Positions 25,193-31,905 of a DNA stretch of 64,000 nt are shown one piece after another; within the stretch, counting starts at the first letter, position 1, and the number at the start of each line of letters is the position of its first letter. The stretch spans positions 3,286,001 through 3,350,000 of the forward strand of contig NZ_CP109583.1 in the NCBI RefSeq assembly GCF_036250755.1, read 5' to 3'. The notes beneath the pieces are model-generated. The model was given only the letters and a program-made list of their open reading frames with translations. It was not told the DNA's origin and searched no databases. Position numbers and translations under genes: made by a program. The stretch comes from Streptomyces uncialis. GTDB taxonomy: Bacteria > Actinomycetota > Actinomycetes > Streptomycetales > Streptomycetaceae.

Positions 25193-26752
25193 TCAACTCT
25201 TCGGGAACGCCCAGGGGTTGGCCTTGCAGGTGATCCCGTCGTGTTCGAGGAACTTCGTCTGCTGCTGCATCACGGGGGCGAGCGCGCCGTCCGTCTGGCA
25301 GCTCACATGGCCGAAGCCGAGCCGGTGGCCCACCTCATGGTTGATGAGCATCTGCCGGTAGGCGTGGATGCGGTCACCGTAGGTCTCGGAACCCTGCGCC
25401 CAGCGGTACGCGTTGACCATCACACGTTCCGTGGACGCCGAGTCGCAGGAGACGATGTCGATGGAGGTGTTGAGGCCGGACTTCGCGCACCACTCGTCGG
25501 TCGTGCCGGGGCTCGCCAGGGTGATGACGAAGTCGGCCTGTCCGGAGGAGACCCGCTCGAAGGAACGGGCGCCGCCGTGCGCCCAGCTCCGGTCGTCGTT
25601 GAGGGTCTTCTGCACGGCGTCCGCGAACAGCGCGCCGTCCAGCCCGAGCCCCTTCTCGACATCCACCCGATAGCGGACCACTTGTCCCTTGCCGGGCGCC
25701 TTCACGAAGCCCGGGATCGCCTCGAACTCCCCCGAGGCCGCGAGCTTCGGGTCCAGCGGATAGGTCCGGGCCATCTTCTGCGCGTAGGTCGGCGGAGCCG
25801 CGGCGGGCCGCTCCCCGGCCGGGCGTTCGGGGGTGGGGCGGTTGTCGGAGCGGGACGGGGGATCGCCGTCGGACCGGTCGGTCCCCTCCGTCGCGCTGGT
25901 CCGCGACTGCGCGCCCGTGCCACGGTCGGCGACCTGTCCGGCGACGACGACGGCGAGCACGGTGGTGACCGCCGCCGCGGCGATCCCGGTGAAGGTGCGC
26001 CCCTTGCCGCCCTTGCCCGCGGGCCCGTCACCGGGGGGCGGTCCGTCGCCGGGGTGGCGGGGCGGCGGTACGGCGACCCGGGGGTCGGCGGGATCGGCGG
26101 GCCCGTCATCGGTGGCGGGAGGGGCCGGATCGGTGTCCCATTCGGTGACGGAGGCGTAGGGGTCGGCGGCGGGAGCGCCACCGGGTCCGCCCGGCGGACG
26201 CGGGCCACCCCGACGGGCGTACGGGCCGGACGGCGAGGCCGCGGGCGAGGTCGGGCCCGCGGCGGCGTACGGACCGGACGTGTAGCGGCCCTGGACGGCC
26301 GCCTGCGGGCCGGGGGCGGGCTCCCTGGGGCCGGGGGTCCGGGCGCCCGCCGCGTGGCCCGTGGTGACCGGGACGGGGTTCCCGTCGGGGAAGGCGTCGA
26401 CGTACTCCCGTCGTGGGCCGGGGACTTGGCGGCGGCCGGGTGCCGGGGAGCCGTACCCGGCGGGCGCCGGACCGGACGCGGGGACCGTGCCCCAGCCTCC
26501 CCCGGCCTCCCGCTGTTCGGGGTGGCCGCCGCGTACCCGGGGCACCCCCTGGGCGGGGGTGCCGTCGGCGTACCGGGGCACCCCGCGCGGGGGCGGTCCC
26601 TGCGCGACGCGCGGCACGCCCGCGGCGGGAGTGGCGTCGTTCCGGTCGGGCACACCGCGTGCGGCTGTGCTGTCGGCCCTGGGTTCCTCCGGAGGCGGTG
26701 CGGCGACCTTGTCGCCCTGCCTCGCCGGGCCCTTGCGGCTATGGCGTCCCAC
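25193..26752 (-). CDS. DUF3152 matrixin-like zinc metalloprotease, membrane anchored
   Basis: 519 residues: a long Pro/Gly/Arg-rich N-terminus of about 240 residues, one TM helix (GIAAAAVTTVLAVVVAGQV), a variable linker, and a C-terminal extracellular DUF3152 domain with HEVGHRLGFGH at 472-482, the zincin motif including the third zinc ligand. Cysteines in the domain may form disulfides. It is probably a type II membrane protein with the protease outside. The GTG at 26752 lies 8 bp after the stop of the alpha/beta-hydrolase gene, so the two are likely co-transcribed. The homologous gene is next to moeZ in mycobacteria. Substrate unknown. Confidence 0.88.
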   Translation of the reverse strand: MGRHSRKGPARQGDKVAAPPPEEPRADSTAARGVPDRNDATPAAGVPRVAQGPPPRGVPRYADGTPAQGVPRVRGGHPEQREAGGGWGTVPASGPAPAGYGSPAPGRRQVPGPRREYVDAFPDGNPVPVTTGHAAGARTPGPREPAPGPQAAVQGRYTSGPYAAAGPTSPAASPSGPYARRGGPRPPGGPGGAPAADPYASVTEWDTDPAPPATDDGPADPADPRVAVPPPRHPGDGPPPGDGPAGKGGKGRTFTGIAAAAVTTVLAVVVAGQVADRGTGAQSRTSATEGTDRSDGDPPSRSDNRPTPERPAGERPAAAPPTYAQKMARTYPLDPKLAASGEFEAIPGFVKAPGKGQVVRYRVDVEKGLGLDGALFADAVQKTLNDDRSWAHGGARSFERVSSGQADFVITLASPGTTDEWCAKSGLNTSIDIVSCDSASTERVMVNAYRWAQGSETYGDRIHAYRQMLINHEVGHRLGFGHVSCQTDGALAPVMQQQTKFLEHDGITCKANPWAFPKS

Positions 26753-26760
26753 GCGGCGTC

Positions 26761-27825
26761 TCAGCTCCCCGTCTGCGCGTCGGCGGACTCGTCCGTATCG
26801 GAGGGTCCCACAACGGCCTGTCCGATGTCCCGTCCACTGTCGCCCCCCACGCTGTCATGCCCGCCCCCGGAGGGCGGGTCCAGGTCCCTCAACAGGCCCC
26901 GGAAGGCACCCGCCACCAGATCGGGGTACTCCATCATCGCGACATGCCCGGCGTCGGGCAGGGTCAGCAGCCGCGAGTCGCGGAACGCGCGCGAGGCACG
27001 CTGCGCCATGCGGTACGACACCAGCTGGTCGCGTCCGCCGTAGACGAGCAGGGTCGGGGCCAGCACCCGCTCGGCCTGCCGCCACAGACCGTGCTGCCCG
27101 CCGAGGGTGTACGCGTCGACGATCCCGCGCGCGGAGCGTGCCATCGCCTGCCAGAAGTACGGCAGCGCCATCCGGCGCTCCATCTCCTCCACCGCGGCCC
27201 GGAAACCGTCCGGCGTCACCCGTCCGGGGTCGCCGTAACAGAGGGCCGTCACCCCGCGCACACGCTGTTCCGGGGACCAGTCGCGGGTCAGCCGCGTGAA
27301 CAGGGCCGCGACCCCCGGTACGGCCAGCAGCGCGGTCGGCACGGCCGTGCGCTGCACCCGGAGCTCCGGGAGCGCGGGCGAGACCAGGGTCAGGGACCGT
27401 ACGAGATCCGGCCGGACGGCGGCCACGCGCGTGGTGACCGCGCCGCCCAGGGAGTTGCCGAAGAGATGCGCCGGACCACGACCGGTCGAGTCGAGGTAGC
27501 GGATCACCGCGCGCGCGTGGGCGGTGACCGAGTAGCCGCCGTCGTCCGGGGGCGGTGAGTCGCCGAAGCCCGGCAGGTCGAGCGCCTCGCTCTCCATCAC
27601 GTCGTCGAGCAGGGGCATCAGCGCCGACCAGTTCTGGGAGGAGCCGCCGAGCCCGTGGACCAGCAGCGCGGGCGGCAGACCCGGACGGGCGGGCGGACGG
27701 GAACGCACCGTGAGCGACAGACCGGGAAGTCCGACGGACCTCAACCGCTCCCCTGCCGCGACCTTGACGACACCGACCCTGGGCGTGACCGCTGCGGACA
27801 GATGCGGTGACTCCGTCGAAGACAT
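26761..27825 (-). CDS. alpha/beta-fold hydrolase
   Basis: 354 residues. The oxyanion region VHGLGGSSQNW, nucleophile elbow GNSLGG with Ser125, and a C-terminal DAGHVAMMEYP with the catalytic His define an alpha/beta hydrolase of the MhpC/proline-iminopeptidase-like group. There is no signal peptide, so it is cytosolic. Substrate cannot be told. The ATG at 27825 is divergent from the small acidic gene at 27957; the 131-bp gap must hold both promoters. Downstream, the DUF3152 gene follows after 8 bp. Confidence 0.88.
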   Translation of the reverse strand: MSSTESPHLSAAVTPRVGVVKVAAGERLRSVGLPGLSLTVRSRPPARPGLPPALLVHGLGGSSQNWSALMPLLDDVMESEALDLPGFGDSPPPDDGGYSVTAHARAVIRYLDSTGRGPAHLFGNSLGGAVTTRVAAVRPDLVRSLTLVSPALPELRVQRTAVPTALLAVPGVAALFTRLTRDWSPEQRVRGVTALCYGDPGRVTPDGFRAAVEEMERRMALPYFWQAMARSARGIVDAYTLGGQHGLWRQAERVLAPTLLVYGGRDQLVSYRMAQRASRAFRDSRLLTLPDAGHVAMMEYPDLVAGAFRGLLRDLDPPSGGGHDSVGGDSGRDIGQAVVGPSDTDESADAQTGS

Positions 27826-27956
27826 GCGGCAATGTTACGAGGTGATCACGCGCGGGTTCGTGTGTTCGGCGTCACAGATCGGCGTAGCGTGGTGGTACCG
27901 GCTCTCCTACGCCGCGAGAGGGACACCATCCCGTAACCGCCCGGGAAGAGGGACTC

Positions 27957-28187
27957 ATGGCCGTCGACCCCACCGACCCCGAGACGTTCGAGGACACCCA
28001 GGAATCCGAGCAGGACCCCCGGGGCGCCGCCGATGCCGAGGCACCCGAGGCGGACACGGAACAGCACACGGAGCTCGCCCCTGAGCAGGACGACGCCCTG
28101 CCGGGCTCCGATCCCGCCAGCGCGGCCGAGGGCGACCGCGCGGAGCAGGCCCGCGTGGTGGCCCTGGACGAGGACGACTACCGCTAG
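27957..28187 (+). CDS. small acidic protein
   Basis: 76 residues, rich in Asp and Glu and without hydrophobic core, so probably intrinsically disordered. It ends in VALDEDDYR. The ATG has GGGAAGAGG about 4 nt upstream and a perfect-palindrome terminator follows 8 bp after the stop, which supports a genuine short transcription unit. I recall similar small acidic proteins beside this TetR gene in other Streptomyces, but no function is known to me. Confidence 0.75.
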   Translation: MAVDPTDPETFEDTQESEQDPRGAADAEAPEADTEQHTELAPEQDDALPGSDPASAAEGDRAEQARVVALDEDDYR

Positions 28188-28195
28188 TGCCTGAG

Positions 28196-28219
28196 CGTGC
28201 TCCCGCGCGCGGGAGCACG
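28196..28219. terminator. 24-bp perfect palindrome after the small acidic gene
   Basis: CGTGCTCCCGCG is followed at once by its exact reverse complement. As RNA it forms a stem of about 10 bp with a tight loop, 8 bp after the stop codon. Confidence 0.75.
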
Positions 28220-28384
28220 TTCGGCCCCGGCGACCACGCGCTGTGTACGGTTCGCGTGCGCCCGGAGCGTTCCCCGCCCGGTCGGTACGTGAAATCCTGC
28301 GCCCGCGCCGCGCACACCCGGGTTACCGAAAAGTACGATGGCCACGCGGCGCACACCCGCACATGGACGATCTTGGGAGGCGGC

Positions 28385-29023
28385 GTGACAGCCATCGAGC
28401 AGACAGACGCGGCCCGCCCGCGGGGCACCCGCCTGCCGCGGCGTGCCCGCCGGAACCAACTGCTGGGCGCCGCCCAGGAGGTCTTCGTCGCACAGGGTTA
28501 CCACGCGGCCGCGATGGATGACATCGCCGAGCGCGCGGGCGTCAGCAAGCCGGTCCTGTACCAGCACTTCCCCGGCAAACTGGACCTCTACCTGGCCCTT
28601 CTCGACCAGCACTGCGAATCGCTGCTCCAGTCGGTGCGCGGGGCCCTGGCCTCGACGTCGGACAACAAGCAGCGGGTGGCGGCCACCATGGACGCCTACT
28701 TCGCCTATGTGGAGGACGAGGGCGGCGCGTTCCGGCTGGTCTTCGAGTCGGACCTGACCAATGAGCCCGCCGTACGCGAGCGGGTGGACCGGGTCGGTCT
28801 CCAGTGCGCCGAGGCGATCTCCGACGTGATCGCGGAGGACACGGGACTGTCCAAGGACGAGTCGATGCTCCTCGCGGTGGGCCTCGGCGGTGTCTCCCAG
28901 GTGGTCGCCCGCTACTGGCTGTCCAGCGGCAGCGCCATCCCCCGGGACACGGCCGTCCAGCTGGTCACGTCACTCACCTGGCGCGGTATCGCGGGCTTCC
29001 CGCTGCACGGCACGGAGCAGTGA
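28385..29023 (+). CDS. TetR-family transcriptional regulator
   Basis: 212 residues. N-terminal TetR helix-turn-helix: RRNQLLGAAQEVF, then MDDIAERAGVSKPVLYQHF, residues about 20-65, followed by an all-helical ligand domain. The GTG at 28385 follows GGGAGG by 5 nt; the open frame upstream runs through the terminator palindrome and is not expected to be translated. It corresponds by position to the TetR gene beside the DUF3107 gene in mycobacteria. The closeness to the alpha/beta hydrolase and DUF3107 genes makes these candidates for its control, but no operator was identified. Confidence 0.93.
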   Translation: MTAIEQTDAARPRGTRLPRRARRNQLLGAAQEVFVAQGYHAAAMDDIAERAGVSKPVLYQHFPGKLDLYLALLDQHCESLLQSVRGALASTSDNKQRVAATMDAYFAYVEDEGGAFRLVFESDLTNEPAVRERVDRVGLQCAEAISDVIAEDTGLSKDESMLLAVGLGGVSQVVARYWLSSGSAIPRDTAVQLVTSLTWRGIAGFPLHGTEQ

Positions 29024-29057
29024 CGGCCACGGCCCGCCGCCCCTGACCGTCCGCCAC

Positions 29058-29085
29058 GGGTCACCGGTCCACGCCACCGGTGACC
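29058..29085 (+). terminator. terminator of the TetR gene
   Basis: GGGTCACCGGT (29058-29068) and ACCGGTGACCC (29075-29085) form an 11-bp perfect stem with a 6-nt loop, followed by the T-rich run GCTTGTTTGTT, so it resembles a classical intrinsic terminator. Confidence 0.9.
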
Positions 29086-29219
29086 CGCTTGTTTGTTCCC
29101 GTCCCCTGTTCGCTACCGGCGTGCTCCGCCGGAGCCGTCACCTCCCCGCACCGGGCTAGTGTGTGCGGGGTACGGCGCGGAGGGCCGCGCACTTCAATGA
29201 CCGTCGGAGGGACAAAGCC

Positions 29220-29447
29220 GTGGAGGTCAAGATCGGCGTGCAGCACGCGCCCCGCGAGATCGTTCTGGAGAGCGGTCAGACGGCCGAGGAGGTCGAGAGC
29301 GCGGTGGCCGCGGCGCTGTCCGGCAAGGCGCAGTTGCTGAGCCTCGTGGACGACCACGGCCGCAAGGTGCTTGTGCCGGCCGAGCGGCTGGCGTACGTGG
29401 AGATCGGCGAGCCGAGCCGCGGCAAGGTGGGCTTCAGCGCGCTGTAG
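29220..29447 (+). CDS. DUF3107 small protein
   Basis: 75 residues, starting VEVKIGVQHAPREIVLE from a GTG at 29220 with GGAGGGA at 8-nt spacing. This is the actinobacterial DUF3107 family (called TB9.4 in M. tuberculosis), a small cytosolic alpha/beta protein with conserved VLVPAERLAYVEIG. Function is unknown. Its position after the TetR gene is conserved in actinobacteria. It is bracketed by two strong terminators, so it is transcribed alone. Confidence 0.9.
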   Translation: MEVKIGVQHAPREIVLESGQTAEEVESAVAAALSGKAQLLSLVDDHGRKVLVPAERLAYVEIGEPSRGKVGFSAL

Positions 29448-29483
29448 TACCCGCGCGGCCGTCCCTGGGACGCGGCGCGGAAC

Positions 29484-29528
29484 GAACGGGGCGGGCCCGG
29501 TGGTACGACCACCGGGCCCGCCCCGTTC
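29484..29528. terminator. 21-bp perfect stem after the DUF3107 gene
   Basis: 29484-29504 pairs without mismatch with 29508-29528 around a three-nucleotide loop. It is the longest perfect hairpin in the window and lies 36 bp past the stop codon. Confidence 0.9.
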
Positions 29529-29666
29529 GCGTGTGCCCCCCGCGCGGGCGTCCCGCCGGGGCCGGGGTGTCCGCCGCCCGTGGCGTGGAGGGTTGCGTTC
29601 GCGCGGCCGGGGGTAATGACCGGCTACGACGATATGACGGACCGTCCGACGCGGGAGGGATCACGG

Positions 29667-29954
29667 ATGTTGTGGCTGATGGTGGTGGGCTCCGCGGTCA
29701 TCGGGCTCGTACTCGCGGGAGCGGCACTGCGGACCCAGGCGCATCGGTTGCCGATGGCGCGGCTGGTGTTCACGACCGGGGTGAGCGGGGCGCTGCTGGG
29801 GGTGTTCGTCACCCGGACCGCGCTGGGTGATCCCGGGGTCGCCACGACGCTGGTCGGTGCGGTCGCGGTCTCGGTCGCACTCCTGTCCCTCCTCCTGCGC
29901 CCCGAACGCCGCCGCGGGTCGGCTCCGCTCGCGCCCCTGGGTACCCGCCCCTGA
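29667..29954 (+). CDS. small integral membrane protein
   Basis: 95 residues from an ATG with GGGAGGGA 8 nt upstream. Three hydrophobic segments (LWLMVVGSAVIGLVLAGAAL, LVFTTGVSGALLGVFV, ATTLVGAVAVSVALLSLLL) span nearly the whole protein, with a basic C-terminal tail. An ATG at 29616 would add a polar N-terminus and is less well placed. A small membrane protein occurs at the same place in mycobacteria (near Rv3209, from memory). No function can be assigned. Confidence 0.75.
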   Translation: MLWLMVVGSAVIGLVLAGAALRTQAHRLPMARLVFTTGVSGALLGVFVTRTALGDPGVATTLVGAVAVSVALLSLLLRPERRRGSAPLAPLGTRP

Positions 29955-29955
29955 C

Positions 29956-30680
29956 GGGTCGCCTTCGCTTGCGCTTCCGAGGTCCGTCCGGGTGGGCGCA
30001 CTTCTCCCTGTGCCGTCGCTCGTGGGGTGCGCAGTTCCCCGCGGGTCGCCTTCGCTTGCGCTTCCGAGGTCCGTCCGGCCGGGCGCACTTGTCCCTGTGC
30101 CGTCGCTCGGAGGGTGCGCAGTTCCCCGCGCCCCTGAATGCTGCCCCGATCGGTTGTTCCCCGGGTACGGGTCCGCCCTCGTCTTTTGCGCAGTTCCCCG
30201 CGCCCCTGGGGTTCCACACCTGGGCGTACTTGTTCCTGTACCGGTTCCCCGTGGGTGCGCAGTTCCCCGCGCCCCTGGATGCTGCCCCCTTGCGGTCGCG
30301 CTTCGGGTGCGGGTGCGCCCTCGTCTTTTGCGCAGTTCCCCGCGCCCCTGAAGGGGCGCCCCTCAATGTTGTCCGTCGGGTGCGGAAGCCCTCTCCTCGT
30401 GCAGTCGCGCTGCTGCGGGAGGGGGTGGGCGGGAATCTCTGCTCGCAGACTCCGATGCTCTTCAGTAGCTCCGCTGGACGTCGTACCGAGCGTGTCGGAT
30501 CGAGGACGGAGAATCCCGACCGGCACCGACCCGAAGAACAAGCAGAACGCGCCCCAAAGGGGCGCGGGGAACTGCGCAAAACCCGACGAACGACGGCACA
30601 GGAACGAAGTGCGCCCAGCACAAGGAACCCCGGGGGGCGCCACAAGCAGGGGCACCCCCGAGTACCCGAGGACCACGCCC
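29956..30680. repeat. modular repeat island A
   Basis: The convergent gap between the small membrane protein and the ferritin-like gene is filled with repeat modules. Five plus-oriented copies of GCGCAGTTCCCCGCG lie at 30029, 30116, 30188, 30257 and 30330, and one inverted copy at 30563-30577. CGCCTTCGCTTGCGCTT occurs near 29959 and 30046. A core element lies between the direct arms and the inverted one. The island begins directly at the upstream stop codon. Open frames through it have no protein-like character. Confidence 0.9.
30401..30577 (+). repeat. structured repeat core, copy A
   Basis: Conserved core bounded by CGGGAATCTC (30430-30439) and GAGAATCCCG (30509-30518), which pair over 10 positions with one A.A mismatch. 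Inside are CTGCTCGCAG (short inverted repeat) and CCGAGCGTGTCGG (hairpin). A GCAG...CTGC hairpin precedes it and GCGCGGGGAACTGCGC follows. Three other copies occur in this window. Confidence 0.8.
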
Positions 30681-30688
30681 GGAGGGTG

Positions 30689-31426
30689 TTACGCCGCGAG
30701 CCCCAGCGCAGCCATCCGCTTGGTGTGCGCCTCGGTGATCCGCGAGAACATCCGCCCGACCTCCGCGAGGTCGAACCCGTCCGCGACCCCCCCGACCAGC
30801 ATGGTCGACAACGCGTCGCGCTCGGCCACCACCCGCTGCGACTGCGACAGCGCCTCCCCCATCAGCCGCCGCGCCCACAACGCGAGCCGCCCCCCGACCC
30901 GGGGATCCGCGTCGATCGCGGCCCGCACCTTCTCGATGGCGAACCCGGCGTGCCCCGTGTCGTCGAGGACCGCGAGCACCAGCGCGCGGGTGTCCCGGTC
31001 CAGCCGCGCCGCGACCTCACGGTAGAAGTCGCTCGCGATGGAGTCACCGACGTACGCCTTGACGAGCCCCTCCAGCCAGTCGGACGGCGCCGTCTGCCGG
31101 TGAAAACCGTCCAGCGCGGCCACGAAGGGCTGCATGGACTCCGTGGGCTCCGCACCGATCGCGGCGAGCCGGTCCCGGAGCCGCTCGAAGTGATGGAACT
31201 CCGCCGACGCCATCTTCGCCAGCGCGGCCTTGTCCGCGAGCGTCGGCGCCAGCTTCGCGTCCTCCGCGAGCCGCTCGAACGCGGCCAGCTCGCCGTACGC
31301 GAGCGCGCCGAGCAGATCGACGACGGCGGCCCGGTACTGCGGGTCTGCGGATGCCCGGTCCCAGTCCTGGGCGGCGACCCCGGTCGATTCGGCGGGCGTT
31401 TCAGCGGCGTGGTCAGGCGTCGTCAT
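30689..31426 (-). CDS. ferritin-like (MiaE-related) diiron-fold protein
   Basis: 245 residues, almost all helical. YGELAAFERLAED and SAEFHHFERL supply ExxH-type ligand pairs, and GHAGFAIEKV lies in a later helix, in keeping with a ferritin-like four-helix bundle. The family is annotated as ferritin-like or tRNA 2-methylthio-N6-isopentenyladenosine hydroxylase-like; hydroxylase activity is not proven. The ATG at 31426 has no ribosome site, while TATTGT ends 7 nt upstream, so the mRNA may be leaderless. In mycobacteria the homologue lies beside the DEAD-box gene, as here. Confidence 0.8.
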   Translation of the reverse strand: MTTPDHAAETPAESTGVAAQDWDRASADPQYRAAVVDLLGALAYGELAAFERLAEDAKLAPTLADKAALAKMASAEFHHFERLRDRLAAIGAEPTESMQPFVAALDGFHRQTAPSDWLEGLVKAYVGDSIASDFYREVAARLDRDTRALVLAVLDDTGHAGFAIEKVRAAIDADPRVGGRLALWARRLMGEALSQSQRVVAERDALSTMLVGGVADGFDLAEVGRMFSRITEAHTKRMAALGLAA

Positions 31427-31905
31427 GAAGCGCACAATAGCCCGCCCGACCGGCCCGGGAAGTCGCTGGTCAAACACTGTGACCACGACTACGTGATCAT
31501 TGCTCGGACAATGCGGCGGGGACGACGTGATGAATTCGGCCATCGCGCCTGCGCGATTCCGGGGTATGGTGGTAAAGCGCCCGCTGAGTGCGTCGACGCA
31601 GCGTGATGGTCAAGGTGAATCGGTGACCGTCCGAGCGAGATGTCGACGCCCCCGACGGGCACAGGAATGAGGATGCCCGGTCGTTGGCCCGATCGGCTCC
31701 GACGACAGCCCTCCATGCGGTACGGCACTGTGCGTACCGGCAGGGGAGGGGCCCTCACCAGCGGTACGAGAGTTCGAGCGTCGGCTGTGGTCCCGCGCCA
31801 CCCGGCCCGCGCAGGCGGCCGGCGGTTCACCGGCACGGTCAAGACCCCCAGCGCTCACTCCGCGTCGCGTCTCACAGAAGAGGCAGCACCCTGACTACTC
31901 AGCCC
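31427..31905. promoter_or_regulatory. divergent control region and long leader of the DEAD-box gene
   Basis: About 480 bp between the ferritin-like gene and the helicase ATG. TATGGT at 31565-31570 is a plausible plus-strand -10, giving a leader of some 330 nt. The leader contains an 84-codon open frame (31640-31894). Long leaders are common on cold-induced RNA helicase genes, but no known cold-shock element was recognised. Confidence 0.45.
31640..31894 (+). CDS. possible upstream ORF in the helicase leader
   Basis: 84 codons, starting MSTPPTGTGMRM, rich in Arg and without a recognised domain. A GAGCGAG lies just before the ATG. Third-position bias is no stronger than local base composition, which speaks against a conserved protein. 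Its TGA stop (31892-31894) overlaps a CTG at 31891 that is in frame with the helicase, forming CTGA like the common ATGA coupling signal. It could control translation of the helicase, or be chance. Confidence 0.3.
   Translation: MSTPPTGTGMRMPGRWPDRLRRQPSMRYGTVRTGRGGALTSGTRVRASAVVPRHPARAGGRRFTGTVKTPSAHSASRLTEEAAP

Noticed and set aside
28187..28384. N-terminal extension of the TetR regulator
   Set aside because: It would start inside a terminator palindrome and add a composition unlike TetR proteins; GTG 28385 has GGGAGG.
29956..30680. island A as a CRISPR array
   Set aside because: Repeats are not evenly spaced, occur in both orientations, and the intervening segments are themselves repeated between islands.
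29969..31606. 545-codon open frame through repeat island A and the ferritin-like gene
   Set aside because: Its first part translates repeat modules (the same peptides appear at each island) and the rest is antisense to a real gene.
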